Counted from the stretch's first letter, positions 26,718-35,082 are shown. The stretch: 64,000 bases of DNA from Spartobacteria bacterium (GCA_003134785.1 PLCN01000020.1:372819-436818), one strand, 5' to 3'. A program made the numbers and translations. Notes: a model not told the origin generated them from the sequence alone.

Positions 26718-27707
26718 GTGAACCCTGCCTTATACGCCGCCTCTTTCCGGCGTTCTCTCCTCCATTGGTACCGCAAGAACGGCCGCGATCTCCCCTGGAG
26801 GCGCACTCGCAATCCCTACGCGATTCTGGTCTCCGAGTTCATGCTCCAGCAGACTCAAGTCGCGACGGTCATCCCTTATTATAATGAGTGGATGCGGCGC
26901 TTCCCCAATTTCGCCGCTCTCGCCGCTGCTTCAGAACATGAAGTTCTGCACGCCTGGCAGGGGCTTGGCTATTATGCGCGTGCCCGTAATCTCCGCGCGA
27001 CCGCGATCGTCGTAACCCAAAAACACGGAGGTTCTTTTCCCCGGTCGCCGGATGCGATTCAGAATCTCCCGGGGATTGGCCGTTACACCGCCAACGCCGT
27101 CGCGGCGTTCGCCTTCAATCAATCCGTCCCAATCGTCGAAGCCAACATCGCGCGTTTGCTCGCTCGACTGCTCGATCTTCAAATCCCGATCGATACCAGC
27201 GCAGGTCGCGCCGCGTTATGGGCGCATGCCGCCGCGTTGCTTCCGCTTCACGACGCCGGCGCGCATAACTCCGCGCTGATGGAGCTGGGCGCGCTGGTCT
27301 GCGGATCGCGGCCAAAATGCGAAGTATGCCCGGTCAAAAGATTCTGCCGCGCATCGGAACCATTGATGCTTCCACGAAAAAAGGCGCGACCAACGATCAA
27401 GCTTCAGACCGAACATCACAGCTTTGCATTTCGACGCAGTCGCGTCTTGCTCGAGCAATCGCAGGATCGATGGCGCGGGATGTGGATGCTCCCAAGATTG
27501 GAAACCGCGCCAACGGGCTGCATGCCTCTGCATGTCTCGAAATTTCCTTTTACCAATCATCGCATCACCTTGACCGTCTTCAGGCACACAGCTCCCGCGC
27601 CTGCATTAAAATCCTCACAGCGCTGGTTTTCTCTCGCCGCGCTCTCTTCCCTCCCCCTTCCGTCGCCTCATCGTCGGGCGTTGGAGGCAATCATCCCGCG
27701 GACTTGA
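26718..27707 (+). CDS. mutY: A/G-specific adenine glycosylase, variant active site
   Basis: 329 residues. It removes adenine opposite 8-oxoguanine. The catalytic Glu lies in [10 protein letters not shown]; the helix-hairpin-helix is [13 protein letters not shown]. Where the family has DGN with the catalytic Asp, this protein has [11 protein letters not shown], a Glu. The iron-sulphur ligands are [16 protein letters not shown], with the first spacing one residue shorter than usual. A NUDIX-like C-terminal domain follows ([11 protein letters not shown]). GTG at 26718 is chosen: a TTG at 26691 would put the heptamer repeat into the N-terminus. Confidence 0.88.
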   Translation: MNPALYAASFRRSLLHWYRKNGRDLPWRRTRNPYAILVSEFMLQQTQVATVIPYYNEWMRRFPNFAALAAASEHEVLHAWQGLGYYARARNLRATAIVVTQKHGGSFPRSPDAIQNLPGIGRYTANAVAAFAFNQSVPIVEANIARLLARLLDLQIPIDTSAGRAALWAHAAALLPLHDAGAHNSALMELGALVCGSRPKCEVCPVKRFCRASEPLMLPRKKARPTIKLQTEHHSFAFRRSRVLLEQSQDRWRGMWMLPRLETAPTGCMPLHVSKFPFTNHRITLTVFRHTAPAPALKSSQRWFSLAALSSLPLPSPHRRALEAIIPRT

Positions 27708-27756
27708 GCCAACCTCTAATACAGGTAACCTCCCATCGCCGAATCGGCCTAACGAG

Positions 27757-28935
27757 ATGATTGAGACACTACCGGATGCGCGCGGCCACTTTGGACCGTA
27801 TGGCGGGATGTTCGTGCCCGAGACACTCATGTCGGCGCTCGACGAGCTGACGGCGGAATACGAAAGGGCGAAGAATGATCCGGCGTTTCGGAGCGAGCTG
27901 GATGAATTGCTGCGGAACTTTGCCGGGCGCCCCACCCCGCTTTATCTGGCGGAACGGCTCCTGAAAGATCTCGGCGGCGCGAAGATTTATTTGAAACGGG
28001 AGGACCTTCTCCACACCGGCGCGCACAAAATCAACAACGCCCTCGGCCAAATTCTGCTCGCACGGCGGATGGGAAAAAAACGCATCATCGCGGAGACGGG
28101 CGCCGGCCAGCACGGTGTGGCCACGGCGACCGTGGCCGCGCGCTTCGGCTGCGAATGCATCATTTATATGGGCTCCGTCGACATGGAGCGGCAATCGCTC
28201 AATGTCGCGCGCATGCGTTTCCTCGGCGCGAAGGTCGTCGCCGTTACCGCAGGCCAGGCCACCCTGAAGGAAGCGATCAATGAGGCGATGCGCGATTGGG
28301 TCACGAACGTTCGCACCACCCATTATATTCTCGGCTCAGCGCTCGGTTCACACCCTTACCCGATGATGGTACGCGATTTTCATCGCGTAATCGGGATCGA
28401 AGCGCGCCGGCAAATTCTCGAACGAGAGGAACGACTGCCGGACCTGCTCGTCGCGTGTGTCGGCGGGGGTAGCAACGCGATCGGGCTTTTCCATCCGTTC
28501 TTGAACGACGAATCGGTGAAGATGATAGGCGTCGAAGCTGGCGGCGAAGGCATCCGCACCGGTAAACACGCCGCGCGTTTTCAAGGCGGCAGGCTGGGAG
28601 TTCTCCAAGGCACGAAAACATTTCTTCTTGCTAACGACGACGGTCAGATCGAACTGACGCATTCCGTTTCGGCGGGTCTCGACTACGCCGCGGTTGGTCC
28701 GGAGCACAGTTATCTCCGTGACGCCGGCCGGATCGAATACGATTACGCGACCGACGACGAAGCGCTCGCCGCTTTCCGTACACTCGCGGAAACCGAAGGC
28801 ATCATTCCCGCTCTGGAAACCGCGCACGCCATTGCGCACGTGATTAAGATCGCACCGGCCATGCCGCCCGATAAACTCATCATCATCAATTGCTCGGGAC
28901 GAGGCGACAAAGACGCCGGCCATTTTGGAATTTAG
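27757..28935 (+). CDS. trpB: Tryptophan synthase beta subunit
   Basis: 392 residues, normal length. It joins indole and serine with PLP. The PLP lysine is in [28 protein letters not shown] N-terminus, [29 protein letters not shown] and [10 protein letters not shown] confirm TrpB1. trpA is not next to it. The last codons (FGI and the TAG stop) lie inside a heptamer repeat arm, 28921-28952, which brackets the following gene. Confidence 0.96.
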   Translation: MIETLPDARGHFGPYGGMFVPETLMSALDELTAEYERAKNDPAFRSELDELLRNFAGRPTPLYLAERLLKDLGGAKIYLKREDLLHTGAHKINNALGQILLARRMGKKRIIAETGAGQHGVATATVAARFGCECIIYMGSVDMERQSLNVARMRFLGAKVVAVTAGQATLKEAINEAMRDWVTNVRTTHYILGSALGSHPYPMMVRDFHRVIGIEARRQILEREERLPDLLVACVGGGSNAIGLFHPFLNDESVKMIGVEAGGEGIRTGKHAARFQGGRLGVLQGTKTFLLANDDGQIELTHSVSAGLDYAAVGPEHSYLRDAGRIEYDYATDDEALAAFRTLAETEGIIPALETAHAIAHVIKIAPAMPPDKLIIINCSGRGDKDAGHFGI

Positions 28936-28952
28936 ATTTTGGATTTTGGATT
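28921..28952. repeat. Left inverted heptamer arm of the IVS-type gene cassette
   Basis: The reverse complement of this arm matches 29323-29354 at 30 of 32 positions, 22 of them in a row. The unit is AAAATCC/AAAATCT. The arm includes the trpB stop codon. Confidence 0.9.
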
Positions 28953-28962
28953 AAAAGAAAAG

Positions 28963-28974
28963 ATGCCCGGGCAT
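28963..28974. repeat. 12-bp perfect palindrome at the start of the IVS-type gene
   Basis: ATGCCCGGGCAT is its own reverse complement and runs into the ATG at 28973. It could mask the ribosome binding site or serve as an operator; both are guesses. Confidence 0.5.
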
Positions 28975-29350
28975 GGACGAGCAGCAATTTAAGCAGCGGA
29001 CAAAAGCCATTGCCTTGCGTGTGATCAAACTGATTGGCGCCCTGCCGAGAGGCCGGGCAGAGGACGTTCTGGCGCGTCAGTTGATGCGATCTGCCACTTC
29101 GATCGGCGCAAATTATCGTGCAGCTTGTCGTGGCCGCTCTGCAGCTGACATGATCGCGCGGCTTTCAGTCGTTGAAGAGGAAGCCGACGAAGCAATCTAT
29201 TGGATCGAGTTGCTAACTGAATCCGATTACGTTCCCGCGAAGAAGGTTGAACCCCTGAGGAACGAAATTCACGAAATTGTCTCGATGACGGTCGCCTCGA
29301 TCAAAACGCTGCGATCACGCGCAATCCAAAATCCAAAATCTAAAATCTAA
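28973..29350 (+). CDS. Four-helix-bundle protein of the 23S rRNA intervening-sequence type
   Basis: 125 residues. It matches the S23/IVS four-helix-bundle family: an N-terminal QRTKAIALRVIKLIGALPRG, the signature LMRSATSIGANYRAACRGRS, ADMIARLSVVEEEADEAIYW and LRNEIHEIVSMTVASIKTL. Homologues are encoded in insertions in bacterial 23S rRNA and are related to the Avd protein of diversity-generating retroelements; they bind nucleic acid as pentamers. Here the gene is outside rRNA. It is flanked by inverted heptamer arms, and its last residues (NPKSKI) are encoded by the right arm. It separates trpB from yicC. Confidence 0.9.
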   Translation: MDEQQFKQRTKAIALRVIKLIGALPRGRAEDVLARQLMRSATSIGANYRAACRGRSAADMIARLSVVEEEADEAIYWIELLTESDYVPAKKVEPLRNEIHEIVSMTVASIKTLRSRAIQNPKSKI

Positions 29351-29354
29351 AATG
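29323..29354. repeat. Right inverted heptamer arm of the IVS-type gene cassette
   Basis: Tandem AATCCAA/AATCTAA heptamers. The arm encodes the C-terminus of the IVS-type protein and ends exactly on the ATG of yicC (29352-29354). Confidence 0.9.
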
Positions 29355-30227
29355 CGCAGCATGACCGGTTATGGCCGTGGTGAAGCCGATCACGGCGGGA
29401 CGAAATTCAGCGTCGAGTTGAATTCGGTGAATCGGAAGCAAAGCGACATCGTCATGAATCTTCCGCGTGATCTCACCGAGTTGGAGCCGCGTATCCGACA
29501 AGCCATCAATGAAAAAATTTCACGTGGCCGCTTGAATGTGGTGGTCGCGTTGCACGAAGGCGCAAACAGCTCGCACAAGCTTGCGCTCGATACTGCGCTG
29601 GCCCGCTCCTACCACGAAGCGATGCTCACGCTGCAAAAGGAATTGAGCGCACCCGGTGAAATCACCATCGGCACAATTTTGCAGGCGCCGGGCGTGATGC
29701 GTTCGCCGGAACACAGCGTCAATGCCGACGAAGTCTGGCCGGTGGTGCAGCGGGCCTTGGTGGCGGCGTTAAGCGAGCTGATCAAAATGCGCGAGCGTGA
29801 AGGTAAACATCTCGCGAAGGATTTGATCCATCGCTTGAAAGTCTTGCGCAAAGAGCTCAAGGAGATCCGCGCCTTATATCCTGAAGTCGTGAAGAAATAT
29901 CGAGGGGCGTTGGTCGAGCGCATTGAGAAGTCGGGTATCAATCTCCCGATCGAGGATGAACGATTGCTGAAAGAAATCACTTTCTTCGCCGATCGCTCCG
30001 ACATCTCGGAAGAATTGACGCGGCTGGAAAGTCACCTCGCCCAGTTTGCGCATCATCTTCGCGAGAACGAGCCTGTCGGCCGCACCCTCGAATTCATCAC
30101 GCAGGAGATTTTCCGGGAGCTGAATACGCTGGGCGCGAAATCGAACGACGCCGGCATTTCCCAACATGTCGTGGCCTGCAAATCGGAATTGGAAAAAATC
30201 CGCGAGCAAATCCAAAACCTTGAGTAA
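29352..30227 (+). CDS. yicC: YicC-family endoribonuclease
   Basis: 291 residues. It begins MRSMTGYGRGEA and has VELNSVNRKQSDIVMNLPRD, both typical of YicC N-terminal domains. The C-terminal DUF1732 region has VGRTLEFITQEIFRELNTLG and KSNDAGISQHVVACKSELEK. YicC-type proteins degrade small RNAs and sometimes sit next to gmk, as here. The start codon is the last three bases of the heptamer arm. Its stop overlaps the start of gmk. Confidence 0.93.
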   Translation: MRSMTGYGRGEADHGGTKFSVELNSVNRKQSDIVMNLPRDLTELEPRIRQAINEKISRGRLNVVVALHEGANSSHKLALDTALARSYHEAMLTLQKELSAPGEITIGTILQAPGVMRSPEHSVNADEVWPVVQRALVAALSELIKMREREGKHLAKDLIHRLKVLRKELKEIRALYPEVVKKYRGALVERIEKSGINLPIEDERLLKEITFFADRSDISEELTRLESHLAQFAHHLRENEPVGRTLEFITQEIFRELNTLGAKSNDAGISQHVVACKSELEKIREQIQNLE

Positions 30228-30831
30228 CCAATTCACGCGCACCGGAATTCTCTTCGTCGTCTCCGCGCCTTCCGGCGCGGGCAAGACCACGCTCTGCGAT
30301 GCGCTGCGGCAGACGCCTGATTTTGTCTACTCTGTTTCCTGCACCACGCGGCCTCCGCGCGCTGGCGAAATCGAAGGCGAAGATTATCATTTTTTACCCG
30401 AGCCGGATTTTCGCGCACGCGTCGAGGCCGGCGAATTTTTGGAATTCGCCAAGGTGCATGAACATTACTACGGCACACTGCGCAAGCCACTCGTGGCCAA
30501 TTTGCAAAATGGCGTGGATGTCCTGATCGACGTCGATATCCAGGGCGCGGCGGCGATCCGATCCTACGACGACGAAACAATCCGGCGCGCGCTCTGCGAT
30601 GTTTTTATCATGCCGCCTGATCTCGAGGAGTTGCGCCGGCGCCTGACCAAACGCGGAACGGAAACGCCCCAACAGATCGAGTTGCGCATCGTGACCGCCG
30701 CGCGCGAGATGCAACTTTGGCGCGACTATCGCTACACCATCATCAGCAAATCGATGGAAGAAGATCTGCAAAAATTTCGAAACATCATGGGCGCGGAACG
30801 CTACTTGAGCAGGCGGCTGGCCTTGAGCTAA
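30220..30831 (+). CDS. gmk: Guanylate kinase
   Basis: 203 residues from TTG at 30220, which overlaps the yicC stop by eight bases. The same frame has an ATG at 30166, but the TTG gives the usual distance to the P-loop. It phosphorylates GMP to GDP. The P-loop is VVSAPSGAGKTTL. SCTTRPPRAGE and EFLEFAKVHEHYYGT bind GMP, and VLIDVDIQGA is Walker B-like. A separate rpoZ, which often follows gmk, is not seen. Confidence 0.93.
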   Translation: MSNQFTRTGILFVVSAPSGAGKTTLCDALRQTPDFVYSVSCTTRPPRAGEIEGEDYHFLPEPDFRARVEAGEFLEFAKVHEHYYGTLRKPLVANLQNGVDVLIDVDIQGAAAIRSYDDETIRRALCDVFIMPPDLEELRRRLTKRGTETPQQIELRIVTAAREMQLWRDYRYTIISKSMEEDLQKFRNIMGAERYLSRRLALS

Positions 30832-30838
30832 TACATCG

Positions 30839-31426
30839 ATGGCCAGCAATCCAAAATCCAAAATCCAAAATCCAAAATGCGTTGTGCTCGGCGTCACGGG
30901 TTCCATCGCTGCCTACAAATCCGCCGAGCTGGCCAGCCTGCTCGTGAAGCAAGGCCATGACGTTTTCGTCGTGATGACGCGCGATGCAATCGAGTTCATC
31001 ACGCCGCTCACGTTGCAAACTCTTTCCAAGAATCCAGTCACCACGAGTTTCTTCGATGAAAAAGAAAACTGGCGGCCGGGACATATCGAGTTGGCCGATC
31101 GCGCGAATCTTCTCCTCATCGCGCCCGCGACCGCGAATGTCGTCGCTGAGCTCGCGCACGGACTGGCCGGTCATCCTCTCGCCGCCATCGCGCTCGCGAC
31201 TCGCGCGCCAATTCTAATGGCACCAGCGATGAATGGAAAAATGTGGGAGCACGCTGCCACGCAGAAAAATGTGGAGACCTTGAAAGCGCGCGGCGTCGAG
31301 TTCATCGGGCCGGAAGAAGGAATGCTGGCGTGCGGATACGAGGGCGTCGGCCGTTTGTGGAAAGTGGATGACATCGCTTTCCGCGCGGAGTTTTTGCTGG
31401 CGCGCCAGGATAATTTGATCGCGTGA
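30839..31426 (+). CDS. coaC: Phosphopantothenoylcysteine decarboxylase
   Basis: 195 residues, an HFCD flavoprotein that makes 4'-phosphopantetheine in CoA synthesis. It has [17 protein letters not shown], the catalytic His in [29 protein letters not shown] and the active-site Cys in [13 protein letters not shown]. Residues 4-13 ([10 protein letters not shown]) come from four AATCCAA heptamers at 30848-30879, so an alternative start is GTG at 30884, right after the repeat. The decarboxylase and the ligase are separate genes here, overlapping by four bases. Confidence 0.9.
   Translation: MASNPKSKIQNPKCVVLGVTGSIAAYKSAELASLLVKQGHDVFVVMTRDAIEFITPLTLQTLSKNPVTTSFFDEKENWRPGHIELADRANLLLIAPATANVVAELAHGLAGHPLAAIALATRAPILMAPAMNGKMWEHAATQKNVETLKARGVEFIGPEEGMLACGYEGVGRLWKVDDIAFRAEFLLARQDNLIA
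30848..30879 (+). repeat. Four AATCCAA heptamers in the 5' end of coaC
   Basis: Four exact copies of AATCCAA followed by AATG. Same family as the arms at 28921-28952 and 29323-29354. Read in frame they give NPKSKIQ repeats. Confidence 0.9.
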
Positions 31427-32049
31427 GGTTCGTCGTCACCGCCGGTCCGACGCGCGAAGCAATCGATCCCGTTCGCTTCATCAGCAATCGCTCCTCGGGT
31501 AAAATGGGATACGCGATTGCGGAAGCGGCGATCGCCGCCGGACACGACGTGAAGCTGATCTCCGGTCCGGTGAGTATCGCGCCACTGGCCGGCGCTCAAT
31601 TCATTCCGATCACCACGAGCGACGAACTTCATGATGAGGTCCATCGCGCCGTGCAGGGATGCGACGTGCTGGTGATGTGCGCCGCGGTTTCAGATTACAA
31701 ACCTGCGAGAGTCGCGCCGCGGAAAATGAAGAAGCGAAAACATCCGCTCGCACTGGAGTTGATCCCGACGCGCGACATTCTCGCTTCGCTCCCAAAAGAA
31801 AATCGCAACTATCTCGTCGTCGGTTTCGCGGCGGAGACACACGATCTGGAAACGAACGCGCGAAGAAAACTCCGGAAGAAAAATTGCGACCTCATCGTCG
31901 CGAACGACGTGAGCAAAATCGATTCCGGAATGGAAAGTGATGAAAATGCGGTGACGATTTTTTTTCGAAACGGGGAATCGAAAAAAATTTCGCGCACCTC
32001 CAAAAAAATTATCGCGCGCGAACTCATGAAAATAATTTCAAAGATGTGA
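31423..32049 (+). CDS. coaB: Phosphopantothenate-cysteine ligase
   Basis: 208 residues from GTG at 31423, overlapping the coaC stop. It joins 4'-phosphopantothenate to cysteine with CTP in most bacteria. [49 protein letters not shown] and LIVANDVS are the expected motifs. Most bacteria have a fused CoaBC; here the order is coaC then coaB as separate, coupled genes. Confidence 0.93.
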   Translation: MRFVVTAGPTREAIDPVRFISNRSSGKMGYAIAEAAIAAGHDVKLISGPVSIAPLAGAQFIPITTSDELHDEVHRAVQGCDVLVMCAAVSDYKPARVAPRKMKKRKHPLALELIPTRDILASLPKENRNYLVVGFAAETHDLETNARRKLRKKNCDLIVANDVSKIDSGMESDENAVTIFFRNGESKKISRTSKKIIARELMKIISKM

Positions 32050-32159
32050 CAAAAATGTTTGACAAAAAAACAGTGGTGATTACTGACAACATGTAAGTGA
32101 AGTTCAAAAAATCCTTCACCAACCCACCGCGTTAGCGGATCGAAAGGGGGGATTGTCTT

Positions 32160-32228
32160 ATGGCAAAGAAAAAAGCTGCAAAAAAACCAGCCGCCAAGAA
32201 AAAGGCCGCGAAGAAAAAGAAACATTAG
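32160..32228 (+). CDS. 22-residue Lys/Ala-rich basic peptide
   Basis: ATG at 32160 is preceded by a strong purine-rich site (GAAAGGGGGGA) and followed by a 22-codon frame: MAKKKAAKKPAAKKKAAKKK plus two residues. It is nearly all Lys and Ala, like the tail of histone H1 or chlamydial Hc proteins, so it may bind DNA or RNA. It has its own gap of about 110 bases on the 5' side, with a TTGACA hexamer at 32059, a hairpin at 32252-32270 and a strong terminator at 32290-32327, so it looks like a free-standing transcription unit. No homologue is named. Confidence 0.7.
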   Translation: MAKKKAAKKPAAKKKAAKKKKH

Positions 32229-32251
32229 TTTCTAAGTAATCCGGTCACGAG

Positions 32252-32270
32252 CTACGAAAGCTTTTCGTAG
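32252..32270 (+). repeat. Hairpin after the basic peptide gene
   Basis: CTACGAAA and TTTCGTAG form an 8-bp stem with a three-base loop, 23 bases after the stop codon and 20 bases before the terminator stem. Confidence 0.6.
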
Positions 32271-32289
32271 TTCCAACCCTAACTTCAAC

Positions 32290-32327
32290 CCGGGAGGAGG
32301 ATTCAATTTCTCCTCCCGGTTTTTTTT
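32290..32327 (+). terminator. Strong Rho-independent terminator
   Basis: CCGGGAGGAG pairs with CTCCTCCCGG over 10 bp around a 10-base loop, followed by eight T. It ends the unit holding the basic peptide. Confidence 0.95.
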
Positions 32328-32389
32328 GCCGACTAGTCCGGGTGAAATCATTTGGCAGGGCGAGTGCGCAATCCTATTAATCATCCGTC

Positions 32390-33136
32390 ATGACGCATTA
32401 CCTCGACGCGGCGGTCGAAGCGGCGCGCGCCGCGGGCGAATTGCTCCGGCGCGATTTTCAAAAACCGCTCCGCGTTAATTCTTCCGAGGCGCACGACATC
32501 AAACTCGAGATCGATGTGCGCACCCAGGAGTTGATCACCCATTCGCTGCTAAAAAAATTTCCCGAGCACGCGCTCTACGGCGAGGAAGGAATCGTGGGCG
32601 ATCAGAAAAGCGATCATCAATGGGTGGTCGATCCGCTCGACGGCACCGTGAACTATTTTTACGGCATTCCGCATTTCTGCGTTTCGATCGCACTGCGATT
32701 CATGGGCGAAATAATCGTCGGAGTAATTTACGATCCAATGCGCGAAGAAATTTGGGCGACGCAAAAAGGCGGCAAGGCGACGCTGAACGGCAAACCATTT
32801 CGCGTGAGCGAGCGCGCCGATCTCGCGGAAGCAGTGATATCAGTCGGGCTTTCCAAGACTGGCGTCACGATCGCGGCAGGTCTGCCGCTGCTCCAGGAAA
32901 TGGTCCATCGCGCGCGCAAGTGCCGGCTCATGGGAAGTGCCGCGCTCGACATGGCGTACGTCGCTTGCGGACGTTTCGATGCTTATATCGAACAGGGAAT
33001 CAGTCTGTGGGATATAGCGGCGGGTTGGATTCTCGTGGAGAATGCGGGCGGGACAGTCGAGATGAAACCGCGGACCGACATGAAAGAGAAATACAGCATC
33101 ATCGCGTCCAACGGTGTGATCGATTTGAAACTGTAA
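32390..33136 (+). CDS. Inositol monophosphatase-family protein
   Basis: 248 residues. The Li-sensitive phosphatase motifs are present: LYGEEG, the metal-binding VVDPLDGTVNYFYGIPHFCV and LWDIAAGWILVENAGG. The family hydrolyses inositol-1-phosphate or related sugar phosphates with Mg; SuhB also acts in rRNA transcription. Three bases separate it from ispF, so it heads an operon with ispF and cysS. Confidence 0.92.
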   Translation: MTHYLDAAVEAARAAGELLRRDFQKPLRVNSSEAHDIKLEIDVRTQELITHSLLKKFPEHALYGEEGIVGDQKSDHQWVVDPLDGTVNYFYGIPHFCVSIALRFMGEIIVGVIYDPMREEIWATQKGGKATLNGKPFRVSERADLAEAVISVGLSKTGVTIAAGLPLLQEMVHRARKCRLMGSAALDMAYVACGRFDAYIEQGISLWDIAAGWILVENAGGTVEMKPRTDMKEKYSIIASNGVIDLKL

Positions 33137-33139
33137 GAC

Positions 33140-33619
33140 ATGATCAGGTGTGGAACTGGTTACGACGCGCATCGGCTTGCGCGAGACCGCAAACTAATTC
33201 TCGGCGGCGTCGAGATTCCGCATGATCGCGGATTGGAAGGACACTCCGATGCGGATGTTCTCTGCCACGCGATCGCCGATGCGCTGCTCGGTGCGATCGG
33301 TGAAAACGATATCGGTCATCACTTTCCGAACACGGACGAATCGATTCGCGGGATCAGCAGTATCGAAATTTTGCGGAAAGTGAATTCGGTGCTTGGTCGG
33401 CAGAAAGCGCGTGCGGTGAACGTCGATGCGACGTTGATCGCCGAGGCACCGAAGATCGCGCCGCATATTCCAGCGATGCGGGAGAAGATTGCAGCGGCGC
33501 TGAATCTCGAAACTTCACGAGTCAGCATCAAAGCCACTACGAACGAAGGCCTCGGTGCGATCGGCCGCGGCGAAGGCATGGCCGCGATGGCGGTGGCCAC
33601 GGTCGAGACGACAAATTAA
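33140..33619 (+). CDS. ispF: 2-C-methyl-D-erythritol 2,4-cyclodiphosphate synthase
   Basis: 159 residues, the normal length. It forms the cyclodiphosphate in the MEP isoprenoid pathway as a trimer with Zn. Motifs are GTGYDAHRL, LEGHSDADVLCHAIADALLG, HHFPNTDES and TTNEGLGAIGRGEGMAA. It works in the same pathway as dxs at 45384. Its stop overlaps the cysS start by one base. Confidence 0.96.
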   Translation: MIRCGTGYDAHRLARDRKLILGGVEIPHDRGLEGHSDADVLCHAIADALLGAIGENDIGHHFPNTDESIRGISSIEILRKVNSVLGRQKARAVNVDATLIAEAPKIAPHIPAMREKIAAALNLETSRVSIKATTNEGLGAIGRGEGMAAMAVATVETTN

Positions 33620-35070
33620 TGCCGCTTCGATTCTTTAATACTTACTCGCGCGCGCTCGAGGAATTTCATCCGCTCGATCCAACGGGACGCGAAGTGAAGA
33701 TGTACACGTGCGGGCCGACGGTTTACAGCCATGCGCACATTGGAAATTTCCGCGCGTATCTTTTCGAAGATTTGTTGCAGCGACATCTCGAACTGCGCGA
33801 GTTCAAGGTGCATCGCGTGATGAACATCACGGATGTGGACGATAAAACGATCCTGGGCTCGCGAAGCGCGGGCGTTCCGCTGGCGGAATTTACCGCGCCC
33901 TTCAAGCAGGCGTTCTTCGAAGACCTCGACACTCTTCGGATCGAGCGCGCTGATTCTTTTCCCGAAGCGACGGATCCGCGCCAGATCGCGGCCATGATCG
34001 AGATGATCAAGACGCTGATGGCGCGCGATCTCGTGTACCAAGCGGACGACAAATCAGTTTATTATCGGATCAACAAATTTCCGGAGTATGGCCACCTCGC
34101 GCATTTCGATTTGTCGGAACTGCGTTCGACCGGAAGGGTGAAGAGCGACGAATACGACAAGGAACACGTCGGCGATTTCGCACTCTGGAAAGCTTGGGAC
34201 GAAGCTGATGGGCCGGTGAAATGGGAAAGTCCGTGGGGGCCCGGCCGGCCGGGATGGCACATCGAGTGCAGCGCGATGGCAACGCAGCTTCTCGGCGAGC
34301 AGCTCGATATTCATTGTGGAGGAGTGGACAACATCTTTCCGCATCACGAAGCGGAGATCGCGCAGACGGAGGGATGCACCGGAAAGAAATTTGTTCGCTA
34401 TTGGATGCACTGCGCGCACCTGATGGTCGACGGGCAGAAGATGTCGAAGTCGCTCGGGAATTTCTACACGTTGCGCGACGTGCTCGCGAAAGGCTACAGC
34501 GGACGCGAGGTGCGCTATGCGCTGATGCGGGTGCATTATCGCGCGCCGCTGAATTTCACCTGGGAAGGAATGGAGGAATCGCGGGAGGCGTTGCGCAGGA
34601 TTGATGATTGGCTGGCGCGGCTGCGGGCCAAAGCCGAAGAAGATAACGTCCAACGTCCAACTCCGAAAGCGTTCGCGAGCGGGGCGTCCAACATCCAACG
34701 TCCAACGGAAGAGGGATCGGGGTTCGAAGACGCCTTGGATGATGATCTCAACATTTCGGGTGCGCTCGGTGTTTTGTTCGAGACGATTCGCGAAACGAAT
34801 CGAGCGCTCGATTTGGGCATGCTCGATCCAAATGCTGCGAGTTCGTGGCTCCAATGGTGGCAGCGGATCGACCGCGTTCTGGCGATCAGTGGTGAAGAGA
34901 CGGCCGCGCTGTCGGCCGAGATTTCGGCGATCGCCGAAGCACGCGTGCAGGCGAGGCTTGCAAAGGATTGGCGAAAAAGTGATGAATTGCGCGACGAACT
35001 CGCCGCGAAAGGTTGGGAGGCCCGCGATACGAAGGACGGGCAGAAGATCACACGGCGCGACGGAGTTTAG
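33619..35070 (+). CDS. cysS: Cysteinyl-tRNA synthetase with repeat-encoded insertion
   Basis: 483 residues. It charges tRNA-Cys. The Zn/HIGH region is MYTCGPTVYSHAHIGNFRAY, the KMSKS loop is QKMSKSLGNFYT, and the other Zn ligands lie in IECSAMA and FPHHEAEIAQTE. Between the catalytic core and the DALRD-type helical domain (FEDALDDDLNIS) lies an insertion of about 30 residues rich in Gln, Pro and Thr. It is encoded by AACGTCC heptamers at 34645-34707 in two clusters. The frame stays open, so the enzyme is probably functional. Confidence 0.94.
   Translation: MPLRFFNTYSRALEEFHPLDPTGREVKMYTCGPTVYSHAHIGNFRAYLFEDLLQRHLELREFKVHRVMNITDVDDKTILGSRSAGVPLAEFTAPFKQAFFEDLDTLRIERADSFPEATDPRQIAAMIEMIKTLMARDLVYQADDKSVYYRINKFPEYGHLAHFDLSELRSTGRVKSDEYDKEHVGDFALWKAWDEADGPVKWESPWGPGRPGWHIECSAMATQLLGEQLDIHCGGVDNIFPHHEAEIAQTEGCTGKKFVRYWMHCAHLMVDGQKMSKSLGNFYTLRDVLAKGYSGREVRYALMRVHYRAPLNFTWEGMEESREALRRIDDWLARLRAKAEEDNVQRPTPKAFASGASNIQRPTEEGSGFEDALDDDLNISGALGVLFETIRETNRALDLGMLDPNAASSWLQWWQRIDRVLAISGEETAALSAEISAIAEARVQARLAKDWRKSDELRDELAAKGWEARDTKDGQKITRRDGV
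34645..34707 (+). repeat. Heptamer clusters inside cysS
   Basis: AACGTCC-type heptamers at 34645-34662 and 34685-34707, with a non-repeat spacer. Same degenerate family as 26620-26704. They encode NVQRPT and NIQRPT. Confidence 0.85.
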
Positions 35071-35082
35071 TTCACCGAAAAA

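Noticed and set aside
28921..29354. A composite transposon around the IVS-type gene
   Set aside because: There is no transposase and no clear target duplication; the arms are low-complexity heptamers, so I report it as a cassette of unknown mechanism instead.
32059..32086. Sigma-70 promoter before the basic peptide (TTGACA at 32059)
   Set aside because: The -35 hexamer is perfect but no good -10 hexamer is found at 16-18 bases, so it is not listed as a promoter.
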